This document shows positions 12,090 through 24,100 of a stretch of DNA of 64,000 bases, piece by piece (within the stretch, counting starts at the first letter, position 1; every line of letters starts with the position of its first letter). The notes beneath the pieces are model-generated. The model searched no databases. It was not told where the DNA came from and saw only the letters and a program-made list of their open reading frames with translations. Position numbers and translations under genes: made by a program. The DNA is from Ischnura elegans (Eukaryota; Arthropoda; Insecta; Odonata; Coenagrionidae), in NCBI RefSeq assembly GCF_921293095.1, contig NC_060257.1, positions 59,618,968-59,682,967 on the forward strand, read 5' to 3'.

Positions 12090-12620
12090 CACTATTTTTT
12101 AAAAACTGTCGATTACATATAAACTTCAAAAAATTAAGAGATCCATATCTACTTCCACATAATACTCTGCAAGCCACCTCTAGGGTGTTTGGCCTGAATA
12201 CCAGAAAGCAGCATGCAAGAGGATCATCTAATGCACATAACAAGGATACAAAAATATTACACAAAATAATAAAAAATACGTGCATAGGCAAGAATTGCCA
12301 ACGGTCGGCAATTTCTTGTAGTAAACTCATACAAGGTTTGAACAATGGAACAATAGAAACATGCAATAAGTCGTCCTAGCGAATATGCTGTGAAAGGTGA
12401 TAATAAATAAAACACTATGTGGAATTGGAATGTGATGACATAAATTAGTAATTGATTCATCTCGTGGTAAATATAAATGTTTAATATTACATAAGAAACT
12501 TTAGGAAAGAATGACATTTATACATCTCTGATTTGCATTAAATTAAATTTATTTTTTTCTCGTGATCACGTTTACTATGGCACGACGGTAAACGAAGATT
12601 GTTAGATGGATAAACGGAAA
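12090..12620 (-). mobile_element. CR1-like LINE 3' end, old copy
   Basis: Contains GCCACCTCTAGGGTGTTTGG, the 3'-tail signature found in all CR1-like copies of this window, then AGCATGCA and, near 12,560-12,600, a CGTGATCACG..GGTAAACG block shared with the old copy at about 57,225-57,255. No coding region is attached. Confidence 0.6.
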
Positions 12621-12643
12621 TATATTTTAAAAATATTTGTGTG

Positions 12644-12851
12644 GTTATTCAGAGGAAATTTATTCAGACTCACATTTGGAGCATGCATCTACATGGTAGT
12701 GAGGCGTGGACAAAGATATATGGATATTCTGTAATATATGCATTAATAGAACCCTCCAGGATAGTATTAATAAAAATACAATGCATCAGCATTACTAATT
12801 TATTCGAGATCATGGTTGCTTAGAGGATTGAATGTTTGGTTGTTGATCAAA
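12644..12851 (+). pseudogene. 5'-truncated RTE-like LINE 3' fragment
   Basis: An inverted copy of 10,985-11,192 with the same length and 3' end. It encodes an IWSMHLHGSEAWT-like segment, the C-terminal block of RTE-type elements, before the frame decays. Two LINE copies of one family in opposite orientation explain the 1.87-kb inverted-repeat structure. Confidence 0.6.
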
Positions 12852-13658
12852 TATATTTTCCATTTTTCCTACTTTTCGAGCTGTTTTCAATGAGAAAGTG
12901 ATGGCCTTAAACCTTCTGCAAATTAGTTTCAGACGGCATGAGTTCATAACAAGGATTTCACCATCCTTGGCTACTCTTCGGCCTTGTGCATGGGCATGTG
13001 TTTCGTTGTTGCTCACACTCCTGAGAGCAATTCCTCCGCTCCATAAGCTGTTTTCCACGAATGAGCAAATGAGCCAGAGGTCTTATGAAATTTATGAAAA
13101 GTGGACGGAAACTTTTGCTTTTTTTAATTACAATCTTTTACGGTCCATTTCTTTAAATTCAAGTAGTCTGATTCAAAATAACTTTTAGGAAAAAAAATAG
13201 AAATCATTCATAGGATTAGATAGATTGATTGTTGACCTTAAAAATTCTCTTTTTTGATTGCTTAAACTAAAAATTCACTGGTTGTAATATTATGCGTGTT
13301 CAATCAAAGAGTTCTTTCTTAGAAAATGTTCATTTTGTGTGATATCTCTTGAAATGTTTCCCTAGTATGATCGCAGCCCCCTGTGATGCCGAGATCAGCT
13401 CGACATTGGACACTGGGCCAGTTGAGACAGCCTCGACATTGGACCACAAAGGGTTAAACTTATGAGAGAAAGGCTGAATATAGAAGATTTTTTTCGTCTA
13501 TACTATAATATCTATCTACCAAATTCTTGCAATGAATTACAATAATGTAAGGTATGAGTTAACGCTCCAATTGCCTAGAACACAAGAGTAGAATTGAACA
13601 CTCGATCCCCAAGGAAACATTACGGGAACTCTGGGGAATTCAAGATGACGGAATAATG

Positions 13659-13736
13659 CAGTGGCCCGGAAAGCCAAAGGTCTGTGGTTCCATTCCAGGT
13701 CCAGGGGAATTTTTTCTCAGGGCAATTCTTGTATAT
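13659..13736 (+). repeat. tRNA-like SINE segment, copy 1
   Basis: CAGTGGCCCGGAAAGCCAAAG and GGTTCCATTCC (box-B-like) are followed by GGGGAATTTTTTCTC. The same ~78 bp recur at 13,954-14,031 with few changes. Confidence 0.55.
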
Positions 13737-13953
13737 TCCACCGCCGTTCACGCGGCAGGGTTTGAAATATTACACACCGCTTTGTGTGGCTTTAGCGCAG
13801 GTTTGAGGCTCTCAACCGGCTGTGGCTTCTTGGAAGTCCTTTATCCCTCGCGTTGCCATCCTTGATTGACCGCGAGGGCCTAACACCTAGTGCCATGAGC
13901 CTCGGTATAATTGCCGTGGGAATTAAAGAACCTGGAAAGCGTAGTGGTCTGTC

Positions 13954-14031
13954 CAGTGGCCCGGAAAGCCAAAGGTCCGTGGTTCCATTCCTGATCCAGG
14001 GGAATTTTTTCTCGTGGCAATTCTTGTATAT
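13954..14031 (+). repeat. tRNA-like SINE segment, copy 2
   Basis: Second copy of the 13,659-13,736 segment, 295 bp downstream in the same orientation. It may be part of a dimeric SINE or of two tandem insertions. Confidence 0.55.
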
Positions 14032-15041
14032 GACGTAATAACTTTTAAGTCGGTAACCCATCACCAAAAAAAGACTAGTTCATCGGGTGGTAAGCATCGT
14101 TTGTTGGGTGAGCTCTACTCTCATATATCCAAATTGATCTTTGGGTTAAATTACTGCGTCAATGTTTTGCTAATACAATTAGCAATTTAAATTGCGCAAA
14201 AATTAAACAATTAATAAATATAAATTCACCTTTGACCAAGAGTGGAGCCGAATTTAGACCACAATGATCACCATACATTCCTTTACACACGATAGGAAGT
14301 AAGCTTTACTTACCTTTATAATCCTCAAAATCAAAATTGATAAAGTTTATGCACATACCTATCGCAATGCGTCAGAAAATATCTTTGAATAACGGTTTCA
14401 AAGACCCTCATGTGTAAATTCGATAACTTCACTATAAAAAAGCAAGAATCATAAATGTAATGAAAACGTACTCACAATAAAGATTTAGAGAAGTAAGGGC
14501 GTTCATTTGACACAATATTAGAAAATGTCTTGAGAAATTACGGCTGAACTTGTCGGATGTTCGATGAGTTCATCTTGACGCACATTCAAACCTTGCGCCA
14601 AATATCTCGAGTGGGTAGTGAGACTTTAAGTTACTCAAGTAATATTTTAAGAACGAACTATGAAAATATTAAAAGTATTGATGCTAATTACTCACTGATA
14701 TACGAATAAAATGGAATAAATCGATAATGCCAATACGTATTTTTTGCACCTCAAAATCTGAACTGCCACCTACCTTCGATACCGGTAATCTAAAATTGAC
14801 GACTGACATGCGATAATTTTGTAAATAGATTTGTAAATAAGCACAATAACTTATTTATGTCGGTTTTGTTTGTAAATAAAGGGTGATCCAAGGAGGCTTA
14901 TTTCGTTGAACGAATGTAACTTGTCAAGTATCTTTCCACTATGGATCTTTCTAAGTTATTAAATGAAAGTCTTCCCCGGCATATTGTATTACGTTCAGAC
15001 AAATTGCTTTAGGATGTGAACCGAAGTTTGACATATTTAAC
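14032..15041 (+). promoter_or_regulatory. Upstream region of the SH3BP5-like gene
   Basis: No repeat or other gene is recognisable in this kilobase before the start codon, so the promoter and 5' UTR probably lie here. I cannot place a TATA box or start site: TTTATTTA-type words are frequent by composition alone. The last 150 bases are less AT-biased and uninterrupted up to ATG 15,042, suggesting 5' UTR contiguous with exon 1. Confidence 0.3.
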
Positions 15042-15119
15042 ATGAATACCAATTCAGAAACATCTCCAGAAGATTCTGAATTGGACAAGCTCGAAGATGC
15101 TGTCGATCCAAGAGTTCAG
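15042..15119 (+). CDS. SH3BP5: SH3BP5-like exon 1 (residues 1-26)
   Basis: Starts at ATG; Ser/Glu/Asp-rich N-terminus, then the family motif EDAVDPRVQ. Donor GTAATT; ends in phase 0. Confidence 0.9.
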
Positions 15120-18100
15120 GTAATTTCGTTGGAAAGAATGTTATTACATGATCTGCCAAACGATTATTTGGACTTGGATTTTAATGGAAATCCTCTCTAT
15201 AGATTGAGTTGGAGAGGCTGAACACAGCCACCGATGATATAAATAAATTGGAAGTTGACTTGGATGTGAGTTTCCAGTGTTCTTGAACATAGTATACTAT
15301 CACTTATCCCATCTGAAGTGCCCAAATGAGTTACCGAAAATGTCTCCCCGATCTTACAGGAAGCCCGGGCGAGGTTTAGACAACTGCTGAGTGAATCAAC
15401 GGTCCGTATTGACACGTTAGCGAAGCGTTTGGGCAGTTGCATTGAGAAAGCCCGGCCTTACTATGATGCGAGGGTTAAAGCCAAAGAGGTAAAGTCATTT
15501 TCCGGATGTCCGATTTACACCATTCTACATCACTTACCTTATTGTTGAAAACGAATAGTAGTACGGTCTATGATATTTTCACGTCACATTTTTATGAACT
15601 AGTGGTTTTTATTTCATCGAATAGGCTCTTCTGGAAACCCAGAAGGCAGCGGCGAGATTTGAAAGGGCTAGTTCTGCCCATGCGGCTGCCAAAGAAATGG
15701 TGTATTTGGCAGAGGAAGGCCTCAAAGCAGAAGGTCGAACGTTTGATCATGCTTGGCAGGAGATGCTCAATCATGCCACCATGCGCGTAAGTGGTGCTCA
15801 ATGAATATTCAATTAAACATTTCTACATTTCATGTATATTGCAACAAAATACACCAATCAACCATATGTATGTATTCATTCAAAGTTACACTAAAAAAGG
15901 ATTGTATAAAAAAATGTACTATTGTGTCGAAGAATTTGAAAATGATAGGTGCATTAACCTGTGACGTAAAAATTGAACTTGGCAATTCTAACCTATTGCT
16001 GTATGTATGTAATACTGAATTGTTTCTTGTATGTGTATTAATAAGTCTAATTATTGACTAGATATAGCTTGACGTGTCCTATACATATATCAATGGCCAA
16101 GTTCTAACAACACGTATCTCAAAAATAGCAACTTTTCAGGAGAGGAAAAAAAAGATTTATTTTTTTAAGTGTATATAATTTCAATTGAAATTAAAAACCA
16201 AAAATACATAGAACTGAAAAAGAAGCATACATTTGCAAAGAAAGAGTTTTATTTTTGCTTGAATTTTATTTTTTATCAACAGTATTAGCAGTAGGACCAG
16301 CCAAATTTTGAGATACGTGTTGTTAGAACTTAGCCATCGATATGTATTTTGTCTTCAATCTACAGGTCATTGGACAAATAAATATACTATTATTATAATT
16401 TCATTCGTTTATCTTTGCTCTCTAGGTGAATGAGTCTGAAACAGAGAGAACTTTGGGCGAGGCGGAGCATCGTAGGACATCTCAAGCCTACCACCGTGCG
16501 GAAACGAGGGTACAGCAGTTGCAAAAGGAATTAAAAAGAGCTATTGCCAAATCCAGGTGCCAGCATGCTGTTTTTTAAATGAATTCTGCTTACGTTTCAT
16601 TATTTATCACCATATAATCTACCTATTCACACTCCAATGAGCACATTTGGCACTTTAATCATCTTTAAGAATTGCTTTTGTTGCGGTAGCGCACACTTTT
16701 CTCATCTGTGCCCTTATAAGATATTAGGGTTCAGGAAAAACTATAGGTAGTGTACCAATTTCCAATGAGATGAATCAATAATTAATGTATGTGATCATAT
16801 TCCAATATTCCCCATAGTGTTTTATTAATTGTCACCTTTTCGGTGCATTCATTAACAGACATTTTTATGATATTCACTGAATGTAGTACATATATTTTTT
16901 CAAATTATGAGCTGAAGGCATGCATCTAGTATATTCATTGATGGAAATGAAATTACTTATTTTTTGTGAGTAGAATACAAGTAACTAGCTTAAAGATCGC
17001 AATAATTGTGAATGCATTGCACTAATAGAAATACAATATTTTGTTGAGAATATATACCTCAGTGCCAATTAGCTTGTCATCATCATGTATTTTCACTGTA
17101 TTCTGCTAGTTGTGTATCTATGTCTTTTTGAATGTCTGCAGGTTTACTTCCTAGTAAATATACTTGGTGTTTCTGGAGAAATGTAAAATGTTTCAGAGGG
17201 AGGTAGAGAAAACAGTGTTAAGAAGGTGACATCGAGAAATGAAGGATAGGCTATTTGCCATATTTTAAGTCCATTATGCACTTTCCTAATTGCAATCTGT
17301 CAAATGGTAATAAGAAAAACTGGTCTCTGGCTATATTTTATGGAAATTGTATGTAAAAATATGGTTTTTGAAATAGGCTATTTTGGTGATGCTGACCCTA
17401 GCTAAGGAAAAAACTTGGGATCTCTCCGTGACAAAAAAAAAGTCTTAAGGCTTAGTTACAGGATATGTTTACATATAAAAATTGCTGTAAAACCTCTATA
17501 TTGAACCTCTTTACATTGTAAACCTCTGTACTTCATTATACCCCTACAGTCCCATCAGATTTATATGTAAATTTATTGGCAAACCTCTTTGTTGTGAACC
17601 TCTTTATCTCGTAAAACCTCCACTTATCATACCAAGGAGACATCCTCGAGATAGCCCAACTACCTCTGCAAATCATTCCGAGACAAATAGAGACCATTAA
17701 TGCAGCCGCAATTACGTTCATGTTAATGAAATTTTCAGCGATAAATGTTTCATGCTTTTTTTTTTCTTATACACCTTTAATGTGCTGTGATTTTCATGTT
17801 AACCATTAGTTACCACCATGTTGTTCCATATGAGAGCATTCCTAACAGTAATTAAAAAAAAAGGTATCGAACTATCCAAATCTTTTTAAGTGATTGTTAA
17901 TTTAAGAGAGATCACATCGTTTCCTCTCGAATCATGGTAAAAATCACGTGATTGCGCTCGCTTTCTGTTATTAATATGTAATAAATATATGTTCACTAAT
18001 GCATGCATGTTTGTTTAAACACATGAATATAATGGTTTAAAAGACAGTAGTGCCTCCAATTTCCGAAGGTGCCTATCACTAAAACCTCTCTATAGTGGAC

Positions 18101-21100
18101 CTCCCTACATCAAATTGCCTAAATTTTGGTCCCCTCCATTACGATGTAAAGAGGTTTTACTGTAATCGATACCTACACTGTGCCAGCACTCTATAATCGT
18201 CTACCGAATCAAACTTGCTCATCCATGAGCCCAGCGATGTGCATGCACTTAGCTGTCAGCACGCACCTCTGGAGCTTTGAGATGAGCGTTTGCACTCCGG
18301 CTATTGCCAACTGATCGCATGCATATTGTTAGGCTCCTAGATAAGTGGGTTTGATCTGGTGGGCGATTGTTGAGCGCTTGTGCAAAGTAGGTGTCAAAAT
18401 GTCTTAATGCATAAAGAATTTTGGTGAACTGGAAGAGAACACGTAGGAATGCATGCACGAGATTAGAATAGGTTGTATTTTCTGCTCATGCATTTGCCTA
18501 AGTCAGGTGGTTATATTGGACGTTTGGACATTAATTTTCACTCAGGTATTTAGGCATTGACAATACATTGTAACTAGGCTTCTAAATATCTTGTGTGATG
18601 TTCGGCACGATATGGTGGAAGTTCTTAATATTATTAAAATAAGACATTGAAATATTTCTACTGATTTTATTACTACACAACACGTTTCGTCGTCACAAAT
18701 GACATTATCAAGTGTGACAAGTCTTAAAAAGTTCCTCCTTATATGTATCTTGGTGCTTGTATCTCACCCCCTCCCTTCAAGCACCAAGATACCTATAAGG
18801 AGGAACTTTTTAAGACTTGTCACACTTGATAATGTCGTTTGTGACGATGAAACGTGTTGTGTAGTAATAAAATCAGTGGAGATATTGCAATGTCTTATTT
18901 TAATAATAGGCTTCTAAAGTTAGCCAGAGTCATGGCAAAGATTATAGGCACATCCCTTTAATTGTGTTGAAGTTATTTTGGTTTCCTTGGCTTTGACTTT
19001 TACTTATACCACTATTTTTAATTATAATTTATTTAATTTTTAATATTATTGCTAATGAGATGTGGAGGGTATTAGTTGAAATTCAGCGATTGCAATGGTG
19101 TCTACATGGGGCAGACAAGAAGAAGCTTCAAAATCAGGAAGAAAGAACATTTAAGTGCTTACACAAATGACAAAGATGATAAAAGTAATTTTGCTAAACA
19201 CATAACCCTTTCCCTACGAATGCTGAAAATATGTGGCAGGATGTTTATTGACCCGGGAGATGAAAGCCGCAAATTTTCGTCAGACATTTTTCTACGCAAG
19301 CGATTGAATGCTGAAAATATACATTTCTGTGCTCTCCCCCTTTTATGATGGTCATAAGTTCGCGAAGTCTTAGTTTCGGGACCCAACAAAGCAGGACTTA
19401 GGCTGTACCTTCGAAATCCGGGAGCAGGTACTTGGACACCTCGTCTTATATTACCCCTCTTTGTGGTAAGGGACCACAGTCATACCATTGTTCATTCAGT
19501 TAGTTTTCGAAATACATATTTTTTCCTTTCTCAAAACAAATAAACTAAGAAATGAATTATTTGTCTTTTGAGCAGGATTTACAATTTATAAACGAAATTC
19601 TGCAATAAATATTTACTTATATCTTGATTTCATTATGAACATCAACATGGAAATTGTTACTGCGTTAAATGTGTTAATATTGACGGTAGAGCTTCGTTCA
19701 AAATTTTACAATTCTCAGAATAAAACAAGGAATTCAATTCGAAGTCTGCCATTTATGTGCAAGCAACAATTATCCATATAGCTAATTCGTATGAACAAAG
19801 CATGACTGACAGCGAACCATTGCCGCCGGTAGGGTTATAAACCCCGAAAGGAGGGAGCACAACTACTCTCGGAGTCCGAGATAATGCGAAGTCCCAGCGT
19901 GGAGGGGTCGAAAAAGGTTGGTGCTGAGAGAGTGTAATTATAAGCAATACCCTTCTTAACGAATATCTTGCAAAAATGCTCCTTACAGAGGGAATGGAAG
20001 AGTCTCTTGGGGCTCAGTACAGCAGTCATGCTAAGGTGAGATCTCCACCGTCTCGAAAGGGTTAATATGCAACTGCCATTGGAGCGATTTTAAAAAGAAT
20101 ATTATAAAATTATGCTACGACCGCTGTGAACTAGACTCTAGAGAGCAGTTGGAAATTTTAAAAATTATTGAAATTTAGGGCAGCACTCCTGATAAACGAA
20201 TATCTTTACCAATACTTTTCCCTTATTCTGGCATTCGTTTTAAAATTCATCTCTTCCTCAGTTAGGTAACTCGGTAACAATAATAAGATAAATACATCAT
20301 AATTTACACCTAAAGATGATCACTCATCGAAATCCGGGTCGCATTCTGTTAAAAAAAATAGCAGTATAAGTAAAAGTGAAATTCCAAGAAACCTTATACA
20401 TAATGGAAAACCACAGCGTTAAGTATGATTTAGTGAAATTTGTGTTGAAGTTATTTGTCAATTGATTCGGTGTTTGAAGTCAAATCATGTTAGATACATG
20501 AAAATGGTGCCAAAGTCATAAATCTTGCAGTCAGCTCATAAATATTGAGAGACCATCAATTTAAAAATACAAGTACATATTTAATTTTCTTCTTTCTGAG
20601 CACCGTTATTGGATGGACCTCAATGGATGTCATCTATTTCATTGTTGTTTTGCAAATAATGTCTTGAGTAATTGCTTCGAGTCATTTAGTCATGATGTAA
20701 GTTTGATGAGATTTGTCACCAACCTTTAGTAATGCAAATACATTTACCAAAATAACTATAGGTTGAAAATGGTAAAGGGGAGTGAATTTTACGTGTGAAA
20801 TTAAAGATTTCCATTGTGTTTCTAAGGTCTTTTTAACACTTTCCCCAACTTTCATGAAATATCCCTCTAAAACTTTTGAAATGCATAGTAAGATATCAAT
20901 ATTCTGAAATTCGGACATGCTATTTCCCTCAGGTATGTTAGTTTGGTTAGAAATTTAAGCTTGTGAAACTTCTCAATGGGTTTGTTGCAATGACACTGAA
21001 TGTAGTCTATGATAAAAGTTTTTACTGAAAAATTTTAGTTGTTATCCACAGCTTGTCAGCATTTTCATGGTAACTTTCAGATGATTTCTCATCGGTATGA

Positions 21101-24100
21101 AATGAAAAACTTGTGCATTACTTGGAAAAAGTGGAGAAATGTATATGTAGTGGAATTCGTGAGATTTTGATTAATTGATAAAACTACGTTTCCCTGTGAT
21201 GACGTCTGAATCTTTTGAATTAGTTAATCAATTCACGCATGACTTTTATGAAGACAAGAAGCTCTAAATTTATCTTCAGAGGGGGGGGGGAAGGGTGGCA
21301 AAAATTGGCAAACGGCAAAATACAGCTGGACAGTTTTAGGCAAAAATGCCTAAAAATGTCTTGCCGTAATGAAATTGCCTCCGTTACCTCCACTTGAAAT
21401 AAATTTCCTGAAACACCCTGTATAACTCAAGTACTTATGTGATGCTTCCCACGATTTTTTTGTAGTTGTCTCTTTGAAAGTAGCTTGTATGTTAATTTTT
21501 TCATTCAATTTTTCTCTCCTCTTTTTTCATTTTATCCTTGGTTCTTGTGCTCAATGACGGGGCAGCCTGCGTGCACGCCGCAGTATGTTGCAGATTAACA
21601 GTCTAGCGATTGCCCACGACTTGATCTTGCTGTGAGTAGTTTTCTGTTTAGGAATGCTGGTGGCCTTGAGATGCACCGTGATACTATGCGCAAGGGTTTG
21701 CATCATGAAAAAATGCTCTTTGCTCTGTTATATCACCGAGAAGGATGTTGCACAGCCTTTGAATGTGATTGTGACTGGCTTATGGAGAAATTGGACTGTC
21801 TTCAGTCAGTGCTAAATGAATGAATGGCTTGCATTGATTTTTGCAAATCTTATGGACACTCAACCAAGTACGGCCAGGCATTAGTTTATCAAGAAGCTGC
21901 TGGTATTACTTATATGCCTTTTCTTTTCACTTTATACTTTTCAGTTTTGAATGTTGCACATGTCGGCATGAGAATATTTATGTAATATTTATTTTAAACC
22001 AGTCTACTTGATTTCCTGTCTGATTCAGCACGCTTAAGTTTTATTTGTGCTTGAGTCCCTGCACCACATTGCCCTGTGACCAAAATATGTAATTTTCCTT
22101 GTTTCAACCATGCTGCGGAGCAGACCCTACTTTGAGCTGAAAGCGCAACTCAATACAACACTAGAGGCAGAACGTAAGAGAGTGCGTGGGCTGGAAAAGG
22201 ACGTGAGCAACGCAAAAGCATCATACTCGAAGGCCCTGAGCTGTCTTGAACGTATCAGTGATGAGATACATAGGGTAAGACCATGGGTTCATCAAAATGC
22301 TTTGTGTAAATCTTCATATGAGCCATCTGTTAAAAAATACTGTGGATATTATTATTTCACAAATATCTATCCAACATCTCGCATTGTCTCTCGCAATTGT
22401 CAGATATTGGAGTTTTTGGGATGAGGTTAAAATTTTGGATATGCTCACCATCAGCCATCTTAATTGCTTGTAAGCCAACACCTCCTATGGCTTCTGAACG
22501 TGAGTATAAATTCATAATAAAAAATCTAAAAGAGGCATCAGCAATCTAGAGAAACATACAGTGGAATCTCGTTAAAGCGAGTACGGGCTATAGCGACACC
22601 CCCGCTATTACGAGAGATAGCCGATGCACCGTCAATTGACCCTATAATAAGCGTGTTAAAAAATTCGTTTTTACGAGACCCTTTCGGTGTTGGCTCTCGC
22701 CATAGCGAGGGTTTCACCGCCGGAAGACTTTCATCAAGACTCCTTAACCTCTGTAATTGCTAGCGATCTGTTAGAAATTAAGTTAATGGAGTGCTCAGTC
22801 TCAAATTTACGTGGTAAACTGTCGTTCGATGAATATAATGATTGACGAAACAATGCTTTGCATGATTTTTATTCAGTGAGGCGCTTATAAATTGTTTGAA
22901 TAGTTAGTCGTTATTTGAGTAAGGAAATTTAGTGATGCAAAAAAACATCGCCTTTCGTCTGGATTTATGCTTACGTTTATCAGATAGATGTTTATCTGTC
23001 ACCGCACCACTCCTGTTCCTGTATATCTGTTCGCAACAGGTATATTGGCTATTATTTTCTCCACCTCCGGTAAAGCGACAATTCGCTATAGCGAGTGTTT
23101 ATTAGTGCACCGTGGGGTGTCGTTATATCGAGGTTGCACTGTATATATTTGAGCCATGCATCGCATGGAAGCACTTTTCAGATGCAGACTTTCTGGCGCC
23201 ACTTTACATTACTGCCAATGAACTCAAGTCATCAATTAGATGTTTGTGCAGTGATTATGGTTTCATTTGTTTGATGTAGTAAGTGCTGGACATCTGACCC
23301 CTGTTCATTACTTCAAGGGTGTGGTAATGCTAATGAAAACAATTCAATTAAAAAAAAAACGTGAAAGCCATTTTTCCTGCACTGCAATTCAGAAAGATAA
23401 AGCAATTGTATTGTTGGTTACTGAATATTGTTATGCTGGTTTTTCCTTGTTACACTCCCTAGATTAGCGTGAAATTGAAAGTAAGATTGAGGTTATACAA
23501 AAATCATTTCATGGATGAATAGGTAGGAAGAAATTATTAAGATATCAAGGAGTGAATAGCAAACAATAAGCATTAGAAGAAAATGAAATTACCAAAATAA
23601 TAATATCCTAGTTTCATAGTTATCAATTAAACTATCTAATGTTTTGCAGGCATTCTCAGGTTTGGAAGAAAATTTCAAAATCTTTCAGGAGTTTTTTTAA
23701 ATCTGCCTCAAAAATACCATATTTATCTAACAAGGGGAGACCACGAACCTTGCTACGCCTTTTTCAATGCCATATTTTTTTTGGCGTTAGGGATGCCGAA
23801 CGGTTCTCGGAACTGGAAGTCGTTCCGTTGAATGGGCCTTAGTTTAGCAGTAATTAATTGTTTTTCACATGGTACTTTGAACATGACGAATATGTCTCAG
23901 AAACAGCACGGCTCCCTCCAGTATTGGGGCTGGTGTAGTGGTTAGCGTCGTTGGCTTCTATTCTAAGGGTCATGCGTTCGCGGCCCGAAGGTGGAAAGTT
24001 TTTTTTTCGCTTTCTATCTGATCATTATCGTTCTATTTCGATTTAATTTCAATTACAGCAAGCCTTGGCAGAGTGATAAATTTTTTATCGCTGTTGTGGC

